From: Cytophagales bacterium
GTDB taxonomy: Bacteria > Bacteroidota > Bacteroidia > Cytophagales > Cyclobacteriaceae
Reading direction: 5' to 3'
Assembly: GCA_027317105.1 (NCBI GenBank)
Contig: DAHVFH010000053.1
Coordinates: 1-16,955, forward strand
Length of the DNA stretch: 16,955 nucleotides
Below are positions 6,694 through 13,672 of this stretch, piece by piece. Numbering within the stretch: position 1 is the first letter of the stretch; every line of letters begins with the position of its first letter. The notes beneath the pieces were generated by a model. That model had not been told where the DNA came from, did no database searches, and saw only the letters and a program-made list of their open reading frames with translations. The translations under genes and the position numbers were made by a program.

Positions 6694-7470
6694 GTGAACT
6701 TGTTTCAAGTAAAAGCTTATTTCAACCATTGGTTGGATGCCGTTGATGAGCATTCAATCCATTCTCCATTTTTCTTCGACTTTTACAACCAGGTGATAAA
6801 AAACCAAAACGAACCGCTTTTTCATGAAATCGAAAAGACGAGAAACCATCTTTTAAGCAATCATTCGTTGGTAAGCGTACACGACTTAGGCGCACGTTCG
6901 CCACACTTTAAAAGTGAAAAACGAGAGATCGGCCAAGTTGCTGAAACTAGCTTAAACGAAGTAAAGCAGTGCATGCTCTTTTACCGAATCGTACAGTATG
7001 CAGAAGCGACAAATAGCCTTGAACTTGGCACCTCAATGGGGGTCACTTCTCTCTATCTTTCTCAACCCATAAACGCCAAACTGGTAACTTTTGAAGGCAA
7101 TCCGGACATGATAAACATTGCCAAAACTAACTTTGAATACTTTGAGCGCAAGAATATAAAACTGGTGGAAGGAAATATTGATCAAACCCTTCCTGACTTT
7201 TTACAAAACCCGGCCAAGATTGATTTTGCCTTGATCGATGCCAATCATCGTTATGAGCCAACGATCCGATATTTCAATTTGCTGGCTAAACGAATGAGTG
7301 ATCATGGAATAATAGTCATAGACGACATCTACTATTCACCCGAAATGGGAAAGGCATGGAAGGAATTAAAAAGACACGAGCTCGTCTACGGCAGCATCGA
7401 TGTCTTTCGCTGTGGAATTTTATTTTTTGATTTGGCTTTAAACAAACAACATTTTATCTGGAAGTATTAA
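6694..7470 (+). CDS. Class I SAM-dependent methyltransferase (O-methyltransferase-like)
   Basis: This 258-aa protein begins with a GTG. The N-terminal segment around DEHSIHSPFFFDFY (18-31) lacks a better start, and an element TATCTTTA (6672-6679), one mismatch from the -7 consensus, lies just upstream. The SAM-binding motif LELGTSMGVTSLYLS is at 109-123. Motif II is VTFEGNPDMINIAKTNF (131-147). The later strands are FALIDANHRYEP (178-189) and GIIVIDDIYYS (205-215), where the IDD acidic residues resemble the metal or substrate site of catechol-type O-methyltransferases (Methyltransf_24/class I). The substrate is unknown. The 69-bp gap from apaG holds its probable promoter. The next gene has its own promoter. 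Confidence 0.85.
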   Translation: MNLFQVKAYFNHWLDAVDEHSIHSPFFFDFYNQVIKNQNEPLFHEIEKTRNHLLSNHSLVSVHDLGARSPHFKSEKREIGQVAETSLNEVKQCMLFYRIVQYAEATNSLELGTSMGVTSLYLSQPINAKLVTFEGNPDMINIAKTNFEYFERKNIKLVEGNIDQTLPDFLQNPAKIDFALIDANHRYEPTIRYFNLLAKRMSDHGIIVIDDIYYSPEMGKAWKELKRHELVYGSIDVFRCGILFFDLALNKQHFIWKY

Positions 7471-7475
7471 AAACC

Positions 7476-7483
7476 TAACTTTG
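7476..7483 (+). promoter_or_regulatory. Predicted -7 promoter element for the coiled-coil gene
   Basis: TAACTTTG matches TAnnTTTG exactly and lies 45 bp before the ATG at 7529, giving an expected leader of about 40 nt. It starts five bases after the methyltransferase stop. A -33 TTG is not evident. Confidence 0.5.
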
Positions 7484-7528
7484 AGGTTGAAATTTTCACA
7501 TTGATCTCAAAATCTTGAATAAATAACC

Positions 7529-8440
7529 ATGACCGAAGAAACGATACAACCAAAAAAAGGAAACAAAGGCGTGCTCTTTATCGCGCTGCTTCTCGTCATC
7601 ATTTTAGTGCAAAGTTTAAAAATCTACCTTGATTATCAGGAGAAAGTAGAAGTAAAAGAACAACTGGCTACCACCGAAGAAGATTTGGCAGGAACCATGC
7701 AAAAGCTTACCGACATTCAAACAGAATTGGATCAGAAGATTGCTGAAATAAAAAAACTTGGCGGAGACTCAGAAGAATTGCAAAAAGCCAAAGCCGAAGT
7801 AGAGCTCGAATTAAGACGAAGGACGAAACGCAGTGCGAAAGCCATTCAAGAATTAAAGGATAAAGTAGAGGGATACGAAGAACTTCTGAAACTGAAGGAC
7901 AATGAAATTGAAAAACTAAAACACGTAAACACACAGCTTTTCAGCGAAAACAGAAACCTGAAAACAAAACAAAATAAACTCAGTGACTCCCTTGTGAGCT
8001 TGGCCAAAAATAAAGATGAACTAGCCAGCAAGGTAGCCATCGCTTCGCAATTGAAAGCGGAGAATATCATAATTAAGGCGGTTAACAGCAAAGGCAAAGA
8101 ACGCACCTCGCCATTTAGAAACCGACAATTGAAAAGCCTGAAAATTGGTTTTAACCTTGCCGAAAATAAAGTGGCGCCAATTGAAGGAAACAAGATTATC
8201 ATTCGGATAATCGATGAGAATGGCCAAGTGATTTTTGATGTGGCCAAAGGTTCGGGCAATTTTATTCTCAATGGGAAAGAAGAATTCTACACCGCAGCAC
8301 AAGAAATTTTATTCGATAACACCAAGCAGAAGTTAAGTTACCTCTATGAGAAAGGATCTGCCTACGTTCCCGGAAAATATACTATAGAAATTTACAGCAA
8401 CGACTATAAGATTGGGGCAGGACAATTTGAAGTGAAATAA
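7529..8440 (+). CDS. Membrane-anchored coiled-coil protein, unknown function
   Basis: This 303-aa protein has three visible parts. A short N-terminal tail is followed by one membrane helix (14-34), which is probably uncleaved. A long charged heptad-rich coiled coil follows (about 36-172), with many Glu, Lys and Leu residues. A compact C-terminal domain (about 180-303) is rich in beta-strands and ends TIEIYSNDYKIGAGQFEVK. The topology suggests an inner-membrane anchor with a periplasmic rod and a terminal beta-sandwich. Similar Bacteroidota proteins are often labelled as SMC- or ParA-like merely because of the coiled coil. No nucleotide-binding motif is present, so I do not assign that. It converges on the 477-aa gene with a 21-bp gap. 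The function is unknown. Confidence 0.8.
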   Translation: MTEETIQPKKGNKGVLFIALLLVIILVQSLKIYLDYQEKVEVKEQLATTEEDLAGTMQKLTDIQTELDQKIAEIKKLGGDSEELQKAKAEVELELRRRTKRSAKAIQELKDKVEGYEELLKLKDNEIEKLKHVNTQLFSENRNLKTKQNKLSDSLVSLAKNKDELASKVAIASQLKAENIIIKAVNSKGKERTSPFRNRQLKSLKIGFNLAENKVAPIEGNKIIIRIIDENGQVIFDVAKGSGNFILNGKEEFYTAAQEILFDNTKQKLSYLYEKGSAYVPGKYTIEIYSNDYKIGAGQFEVK

Positions 8441-8461
8441 ATTGGGGATCAGGCCTTATGC

Positions 8462-9895
8462 TTAGGCATTTGCGCTCAGCACTTTCGTGTCATCCATCGG
8501 ATAATCAAATAAACCGTGCTGTTTAATAGCTTCTTCTACTTTATGTGGAACAAATTTCTCCCAACCGGGCTCACCTTTTTTTATCATGGCCAACACATTG
8601 TCTGAAATAATGTTCAGATTGTTAACATTGGCATCGTCAATGTCTTCCATCTTATTATTATCCATTAAATAACGGAACAGTCCTTTGAGATTATCCGGCA
8701 ATTCGGCTTCGAAATCCTTTAACGTGAAAAGGGTATTATCTTTTCGCAGTGCGGGATAGATATAAAGTTTGATATTACTTCCGAACAATGCCGCAAAACA
8801 TTCCAATATTCCACCGCGCAAATTTTCATAGGTCTTTTCATCAAATATTTTTTGCAACCCATAGATACCCAGCACCATTCCAGTCTTGCGGCCTTTGGTA
8901 ATTTTGGAAAGGTAATCCACTAAACGATAATATTCGAAATAATTAGATACCAATACGTTCTGTCCGAGGGAGCAGATAATATCCGCGCGGTATAGAAAAT
9001 CTTTCTCATCAATGGCCCCATCGGTACTCAAGTCATTAAGGGTGAGCTCAGTAAGCATCACAATTTTACTTTTATCCACATCCGCTTCATGGCGAAAATG
9101 CCTGCGCGAAGTAAGCAGCATATCTACATTGACATGGGTTACGGGTCGAAAACGCCCCCTGAGTACGATCACATTTTTTTTGTATAAATATTCAGAAGGC
9201 TGCATCACATGGCCATCAGGTCCAAACATAGCCGCTTTCGTAAGGCCGTTCTTCACCAATTTCAGTGCCATCAACCGATTGTCCACATTGATAAAGTCGG
9301 GGCCGTCCAAGCGAAACATATCAATTTCAGCTCTTCGCGTACTCAGCCCGTCTAAAAGCGATAACATGATCTCGTTGGTATCAGTCAGAAACATGCAGGC
9401 GTAAATCAGATTCACACCCAATATCCCTAGCGCCACTTGCTGCTGCAACTGGTCGTTGTCATGCAACTTTACATGGATGACGCAATCATTATAAGTCCCA
9501 TTGGGCACCAGTTGAAACCGGATGCCCATCCATCCTTGACCTTGGTTAGTCCGTTCGAAATTTAAAATCTCCACGGTATCGGCAAAAGCGAAAAACCGGG
9601 TTTGATCAATGCGATGGGGTAGCCGCTCAGGAAGAAGTTGGTACTCGTGCTCAATCATGCTGATCAGGCGACTTTCGCTCACATAGCGATCGCAGGCACC
9701 GTAAATAGCGTCACTGAACTTCATGTCGTATGCGGACATGGTTTTGGCAATGGTTCCACTGGCACCACCCACTTTAAAAAAATTAGCGGCCGTCTCCTGT
9801 CCTGCCCCTACCTCAGCAAAAGAACCGTAAATAGCCTTGCGCAAATTAATTTGGAGCGCCTTCTCCTGTGTCGTTAGCTTTTTCCCTTCTTCCAT
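8462..9895 (-). CDS. Conserved soluble protein of unknown function, 477 aa
   Basis: This long, unbroken frame has no signal peptide or membrane segment, so it is probably cytoplasmic. Distinctive blocks include YGSFAEVGAGQETAANFFKVGGASGTIAKTMSAYDM (23-58, quoted here by ends only: YGSFAEVGAG and TMSAYDM), SDAIYG (61-66), RFFAFADTV (100-108), GWMGIRFQ (121-128) and a later segment SLGQNVLVSNYFEYYRL (about 313-329). From memory this matches a widely conserved bacterial family of about 480 aa carrying inconsistent labels in databases. I know of no established function and see no standard nucleotide-binding or catalytic signature. TAAGTTTA (complement of 9922-9929) is a near -7 element upstream. 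It has 151 bp to the TerB gene, with a terminator between them, so it is likely transcribed on its own. Confidence 0.82.
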   Translation of the reverse strand: MEEGKKLTTQEKALQINLRKAIYGSFAEVGAGQETAANFFKVGGASGTIAKTMSAYDMKFSDAIYGACDRYVSESRLISMIEHEYQLLPERLPHRIDQTRFFAFADTVEILNFERTNQGQGWMGIRFQLVPNGTYNDCVIHVKLHDNDQLQQQVALGILGVNLIYACMFLTDTNEIMLSLLDGLSTRRAEIDMFRLDGPDFINVDNRLMALKLVKNGLTKAAMFGPDGHVMQPSEYLYKKNVIVLRGRFRPVTHVNVDMLLTSRRHFRHEADVDKSKIVMLTELTLNDLSTDGAIDEKDFLYRADIICSLGQNVLVSNYFEYYRLVDYLSKITKGRKTGMVLGIYGLQKIFDEKTYENLRGGILECFAALFGSNIKLYIYPALRKDNTLFTLKDFEAELPDNLKGLFRYLMDNNKMEDIDDANVNNLNIISDNVLAMIKKGEPGWEKFVPHKVEEAIKQHGLFDYPMDDTKVLSANA

Positions 9896-9989
9896 GGATG
9901 TTCAAATTTCACTTATTTTTTTAAACTTAACGATTAAGCCTAAGAATAATTATGACTTACTTTTAGGATAAATGTTTAATCACTGTCAT

Positions 9990-10022
9990 TTAAAAATAAA
10001 CGCTGCCTTAATGAGCAGCGTT
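9990..10022 (-). terminator. Rho-independent terminator of the TerB-like gene
   Basis: On the minus strand AACGCTGC and GCAGCGTT form a perfect 8-bp stem (plus-strand arms 9999-10006 and 10015-10022) with an 8-nt loop. The sequence TTTATTTTTAAAT runs on from the stem in the same direction. It starts 25 bp past the stop of the TerB-like gene, as expected for its terminator, and precedes the promoter of the 477-aa gene. Confidence 0.75.
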
Positions 10023-10046
10023 CCACGATAAGAAAGGCCAGCAACG

Positions 10047-10484
10047 TTAACTTTTCACGAACTTTTCCATCGCCTCTCGCTTCATTTCCTCCCATTCATC
10101 GGGTGGTGGAGGTGTGCCCCTTTCAAAAACCTCCTGCAGCAACCACTTTACAATATCCTTTTTCATTCCAAACTTCTTTACCAAACTTTCACAGAATGCG
10201 ATTTCCTTTTTCTCTACCACACCATCCGCCCATACCATCAGCATGAGATCATAAAGCACATTCATCTGATCGTTAAAATTATCGGGAACGTTTACAGTAA
10301 ATTTTTCATCACTGGCCATGAGCTCATGAACCTGACGATCCTTTAGCCCATACCGCTTGCCGATTTTGAAAAGCATTTTTTGCTCCTTCTCGTGTACAAA
10401 ACCATCGGCTTTTGCCAAGGCTAGCAAATTCTTGATGTGATTCTTTTTGTACGACAAGTATTGATGTTCAAAGAAACCATTCAT
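10047..10484 (-). CDS. TerB-like protein
   Basis: This 145-aa helical protein belongs to the TerB/DjlA-N-like superfamily. It contains two repeated acidic turns, ALAKADGFVHEKE (22-34) and MVWADGVVEKKE (83-94), the paired ADG..(E/K)xE motifs typical of TerB domains, where the Asp and Glu residues bind metal. The C-terminal tail is charged and begins with a run of four prolines (125-128). TerB domains occur in tellurite-resistance loci and, more widely, in membrane-associated stress or phage-related complexes. No terC, terD or terZ is nearby, so tellurite resistance should not be inferred. It lies 57 bp downstream of the oxidoreductase gene and is followed by a terminator, so it may end that transcription unit. 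Confidence 0.82.
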   Translation of the reverse strand: MNGFFEHQYLSYKKNHIKNLLALAKADGFVHEKEQKMLFKIGKRYGLKDRQVHELMASDEKFTVNVPDNFNDQMNVLYDLMLMVWADGVVEKKEIAFCESLVKKFGMKKDIVKWLLQEVFERGTPPPPDEWEEMKREAMEKFVKS

Positions 10485-10541
10485 ACCATAAAAAATTAGA
10501 GGTTGGAAACTGAATCCTGTTAAACCAATTGTGATTTCGGC

Positions 10542-11696
10542 CTATTTTATCTTCACCCACTTTTTATTGGACTGCGCTGATTTAACCACGGTTTCCACAA
10601 AAATCATTCCGCGCACACCATGGTGCACATCTGGAAAATCATATTTCTCAGCTTTAATTTTTTTATTTGGCTTATAGTCATGCACTGCGTTGGAAAAAGA
10701 CCGATAGATATTGGCAAATGCTTCAAGGTAGCCTTCAGGATGCCCTGGAGGGGTGCGGATATAGGCCTTCGCTTCATCCGATAAATACTTCCAACCTGCT
10801 CTCAAAATTTCCTTTGGTTTATCAAGCCATTTCAGCACAAGTGTATTCGGCTCCTCTTGCCGCCACTCCAACCCGCCTTTTTCGCCATAGATGCGGATGT
10901 TTAGGTTGTTTTCTTCACCAGCGGCTACCTGGGTGGCCAGCAATACCCCTGACGCCCCATTTGCAAACTTAATGAGCATAGAGGTATCATCGTCCAGCAT
11001 CCGCCCGGTAACTACGGTATTGAGCATCGCACACACTTCCGTAATATCCGATCCCGTTATATATTCCGCCAGGTTCGCGGCATGTGTTCCAATATCGCCA
11101 ATGGCGCCACCCATTCCGGATTGCTTTGGATCAGTGCGCCAGGAGGCTTGAAGATTGCCTGTTTTTTCTAAAGGACCAGAAAGCCATCCTTGCGGATATT
11201 CCACAAACACTTTTCTTATTTTGCCTATTCGCCCCGATTTAATTAGTTGTCGTGCTTCTTTTACCATCGGGTAACCAGTATAGGTATGCGCCAAGGCAAG
11301 AATCAACCCGGTCTTATCTACTAACTTTTGAAGCGACTTTGCTTCCTCCAGCGAGAAGGCAATGGGTTTTTCTACCACCACATGAAAGCCAGATTCCAAG
11401 GCCAACTTTGTAGGGGCATAATGAACATGGTTTGGCGTCACCACACTGACAAAATCAATCCGTTTATCAGCAGGGAGCTTATTTTCCTTTTCAAACATCT
11501 CCGGATAGGTTTTGTAAACCCTGCTCGGATCGAGGTAAAGCGACTTACCGGTTTCAATGGATTCCGCTGGATCGATACTGAACGCACCGCATACCAACTC
11601 AATTTGACCATCAATGCCTGCCGCTTTGCGGTGTATTGGCCCAATAAAGGAAGTAAGGCCTCCCCCGATCATACCCATTCTTAGTTTTCTCTTCAT
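10542..11696 (-). CDS. Gfo/Idh/MocA-family oxidoreductase
   Basis: This 384-aa NAD(P)-dependent enzyme of the sugar/inositol dehydrogenase superfamily has an N-terminal Rossmann motif GMIGGGLTSFIG (8-19). VVTPNHVHY (85-93) and the signature VVVEKPIAFSLEEA (106-119, with EKP at 109-111) follow. GAIGDIGTHAANLAEYITG (197-215) has Asp201 and His205 in the catalytic region. There is no signal peptide, so it is cytoplasmic. Substrates in this superfamily are usually sugars, cyclitols or their derivatives. The exact one cannot be read from sequence, and no sugar transporter or isomerase is adjacent. Its ATG overlaps the stop of the upstream PPK2 gene by four bases, so the two are translationally coupled although no shared pathway is obvious. 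Confidence 0.9.
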   Translation of the reverse strand: MKRKLRMGMIGGGLTSFIGPIHRKAAGIDGQIELVCGAFSIDPAESIETGKSLYLDPSRVYKTYPEMFEKENKLPADKRIDFVSVVTPNHVHYAPTKLALESGFHVVVEKPIAFSLEEAKSLQKLVDKTGLILALAHTYTGYPMVKEARQLIKSGRIGKIRKVFVEYPQGWLSGPLEKTGNLQASWRTDPKQSGMGGAIGDIGTHAANLAEYITGSDITEVCAMLNTVVTGRMLDDDTSMLIKFANGASGVLLATQVAAGEENNLNIRIYGEKGGLEWRQEEPNTLVLKWLDKPKEILRAGWKYLSDEAKAYIRTPPGHPEGYLEAFANIYRSFSNAVHDYKPNKKIKAEKYDFPDVHHGVRGMIFVETVVKSAQSNKKWVKIK

Positions 11697-12637
11697 GTGT
11701 GTTTGCTTTTTTTCTTTTTTGGTTTCTCTATCTTTTTACTCTCCTCACCCAATAGCTGCAGTTTGGCTTTTTGTAACTCTTGTTTCTGCGCCTGGCTTAC
11801 TTCCGGGTAACGAAGCTCCAATTTATCAAAATGTTTTGAAATAATAGAAGCGATTGCCAAGCGGGCATACCATTTATCGTCTGCTGGGATAACAAACCAG
11901 GGTGCATGCTCGGTGGAAGTTTCACTCATGGCCTCTTCATACGCCTTTTGATAATCATCCCAAAATACACGTTCCTTTAAATCAGAGAGGGAAAACTTCC
12001 AATTCTTTCCAGGATCTTCAATTCGCTCAAGGAAGCGTTTCTTTTGTTCCTTTTTGGAGACGTTAAGAAAGAATTTCATAATGACCATTCCATTATCGGC
12101 CAGGTTCTTTTCGAACCTCCGGATTTGCTTAAATCGTTCCTCCCAAAATTTGGCGTTCACTTTTTCAACCGATTCAATCCCAGGAATATTTTCATTGAGA
12201 ATCCATTGTGGATGAACTCGGGTGACCAAAACATTTTCATAGTGCGAGCGGTTATGAATAGCAATTTCACCCCGAACGGGCAAAGCAATTTCGTGTCTCC
12301 AAAGGTAATCGTGATCGAGTTCAAACGCATTGGGTGCCTTAAAGCTATATACTTTCACACCAAGTGGATTGAACCCCGACATAATGTGCTTCACAGCCCC
12401 ATCCTTTCCCGCGGCATCCATCGCCTGAAAAATTATTAGTACACTGTACCGGTTATGTGCATATAACTTGTCTTGCACTTCGGATAAATATTTTCGGCTT
12501 GACTCCAACATCTTTTCTGAAACCTGCTTATCCAATATCTTGCCTTTATAGCTTGTGTCGAAGTCTTTCAGTTTTACTTTCTTATTTGGGTGAACCATCA
12601 TTTTTTTTATTGGAATTATATTTTCATTGGTTTTCAT
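11693..12637 (-). CDS. Polyphosphate kinase 2 family phosphotransferase
   Basis: This 314-aa protein, counted from the ATG at 12635-12637, transfers phosphate between polyphosphate and nucleotides. An in-frame TTG at 12661 is eight codons further upstream and less likely. The P-loop AMDAAGKDGAVKHIMSG is at 72-88. The conserved block VYSFKAPNAFELDHDYLWR is at about 96-114 (key residues FKAP and LDHDYLWR). The lid/Walker B region IHNRSHYENVLVTRVHP is at 127-143, and WFVIPADDKWYAR (247-259) follows. This pattern is PPK2 with the MDAAGKDG form of the motif, usually in class II/III-like enzymes that make ADP or ATP from AMP. The nucleotide preference is not certain. The C-terminus is a basic Lys-rich tail (EKPKKKKSKHT). 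The usual P-loop Gly is Ala72 here. Confidence 0.93.
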   Translation of the reverse strand: MKTNENIIPIKKMMVHPNKKVKLKDFDTSYKGKILDKQVSEKMLESSRKYLSEVQDKLYAHNRYSVLIIFQAMDAAGKDGAVKHIMSGFNPLGVKVYSFKAPNAFELDHDYLWRHEIALPVRGEIAIHNRSHYENVLVTRVHPQWILNENIPGIESVEKVNAKFWEERFKQIRRFEKNLADNGMVIMKFFLNVSKKEQKKRFLERIEDPGKNWKFSLSDLKERVFWDDYQKAYEEAMSETSTEHAPWFVIPADDKWYARLAIASIISKHFDKLELRYPEVSQAQKQELQKAKLQLLGEESKKIEKPKKKKSKHT

Positions 12638-12754
12638 AAAAGGTGGTTTTAGTTGATCCAATTTAAAGAAACCAAAACTGGTCTACAACTGACTAATCTC
12701 ATTGATTCCGCTGACAAAAATCACGGATTCGTTTCATATTAATAAATTACTTAG

Positions 12755-12762
12755 TATATTTC
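12755..12762 (+). promoter_or_regulatory. Weak -7 element upstream of the secreted NTF2-like gene
   Basis: TATATTTC differs from TAnnTTTG only at the last base and lies 27 bp before the ATG at 12789. The 151-bp region 12638-12788 separates this gene from the divergent PPK2 gene. It is AT-rich, and I see no other site in it. Confidence 0.35.
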
Positions 12763-12788
12763 AATGACACTTTAAACAAGCCCCTATC

Positions 12789-13280
12789 ATGAAAACCTTC
12801 AAAATTCTTGCGTTCGTTCTATTTGCTGTGACTTTTGGTCTTGCGCCCGCAATGGCTCAAACCAAAGATATCGCAGAGATTAAAGCCGTGATTTCTAAAG
12901 AGACCCAATCTTTTTTTAATGTAGACCAAAAAAATTGGGAAGATTGCTGGTCAAAGGTCCCCTATGCCTACTGGTCGTATTCGGATTCAACCGCCACAAG
13001 TTACATAACCGGTTGGGATGGACTCGTCAAGACATTTGACCATTATTTTAAAACATCGAAACCTTCTAAAGCAGAAATCATTAACGACTGGGTAGACTTC
13101 AAAATATTTGGTAATGGTGCTTATGTACATTTTGTACAAAAAGTGAAAGACGAAATCGATCATGATGAAACCTCTCAGATTAGAGTGTTGGAAAAGAAAG
13201 ATGGGAAATGGAAAGTGATTTGCGTAGGCGCCATAGCACGCTACGCAAAAGCCAACAAGGATTCAAAAGTACGGCAGTAA
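12789..13280 (+). CDS. Secreted SnoaL/NTF2-like protein
   Basis: This 163-aa protein has a classical signal peptide (MKTFKILAFVLFAVTFGLAP) and a likely signal peptidase I site at AMA|Q (23/24). The mature part of about 140 residues has the pattern of the NTF2-like/DUF4440 fold. A first helix (about 27-45, IAEIKAVISKETQSFF) is followed by NWEDCW, aromatic strands YAYWSYSD, a helix GLVKTFDHYF, and C-terminal strands ending with DGKWKVICVGAIARY. NTF2-like domains serve as small-molecule-binding scaffolds or enzymes, and no catalytic residue can be assigned here. It stands alone on its strand, between two minus-strand blocks. It converges on the CoA-binding gene with a 23-bp gap. Confidence 0.75.
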   Translation: MKTFKILAFVLFAVTFGLAPAMAQTKDIAEIKAVISKETQSFFNVDQKNWEDCWSKVPYAYWSYSDSTATSYITGWDGLVKTFDHYFKTSKPSKAEIINDWVDFKIFGNGAYVHFVQKVKDEIDHDETSQIRVLEKKDGKWKVICVGAIARYAKANKDSKVRQ

Positions 13281-13303
13281 AATTCCGCTTACCAAGAATC
13301 AAG

Positions 13304-13669
13304 TCAATATTGGTTGGAACGCAGCATCACCAGTGTGCAGGCTTCTACAGCCTCAATGCTATTTTCCTCCAATATTTTTTCAAAATCAGGGTTCTCTGTA
13401 CCTGGATTAAAAATTATTCTCTTCGGTTTTAATTTTATCAAATAGTCATACCATTCAGGCTGATGCCCAGCATTAATATACAACGTAATGGTGTCGATAT
13501 TTTCTATTGATGGTTTATTTCTTAAGTCAAGAATTTCATTACCTAGTACATTGCCTCGTTTTATGCCAACCGGAATAAACTCAATATCGTTCTCGTGAAG
13601 CATCTGCGCTGCTAGAAAAGCGTACCTCGACTTATTCTCGGTCGCCCCAATGATGACGGTCTTTTTCAA
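13304..13669 (-). CDS. CoA-binding-domain (Rossmann) protein with a TTG start
   Basis: This 121-aa protein resembles the stand-alone CoA_binding_2 family. The N-terminal strand and loop VIIGAT (5-10) is followed by an NPGTENPDFEKIL segment (about 88-100) and EACTLVML (109-116), where the EAC residues match the conserved end of the domain. Such proteins bind CoA or nucleotides; the physiological role is unknown. The only usable start is TTG at 13667-13669, because the in-frame codon two positions upstream is the stop of the FAD oxidoreductase gene. Only one codon (GAA) lies between that stop and the TTG. Translation probably relies on ribosomes reinitiating after the upstream stop. Confidence 0.72.
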   Translation of the reverse strand: MKKTVIIGATENKSRYAFLAAQMLHENDIEFIPVGIKRGNVLGNEILDLRNKPSIENIDTITLYINAGHQPEWYDYLIKLKPKRIIFNPGTENPDFEKILEENSIEAVEACTLVMLRSNQY

Positions 13670-13672
13670 TTC

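Noticed and set aside
7529..8440. SMC/ParA-type chromosome-segregation protein
   Set aside because: Similarity would come only from the coiled coil. There is no Walker motif, and there is an N-terminal membrane helix.
8441..8461. Possible bidirectional terminator between two convergent genes (GCCTTATGCTTAGGC)
   Set aside because: Only four base pairs form at the ends of the stem and there is no T-run.
9072..9080. A perfect DnaA box (TTATCCACA)
   Set aside because: It is a single copy within the coding region of the 477-aa gene, with no clustered boxes or AT-rich unwinding region, so it gives no support for a replication origin.
10020..10029. GTTCCACGAT, a 10-base repeat of part of the parS-like site at 1009-1018
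   Set aside because: It is a single half-site beside a terminator, without a partner. Part of it belongs to the terminator stem, so chance is the simplest explanation.
10047..10484. Tellurite-resistance locus
   Set aside because: Only one TerB-like domain is present, with no terC, terD, terZ or related genes nearby.
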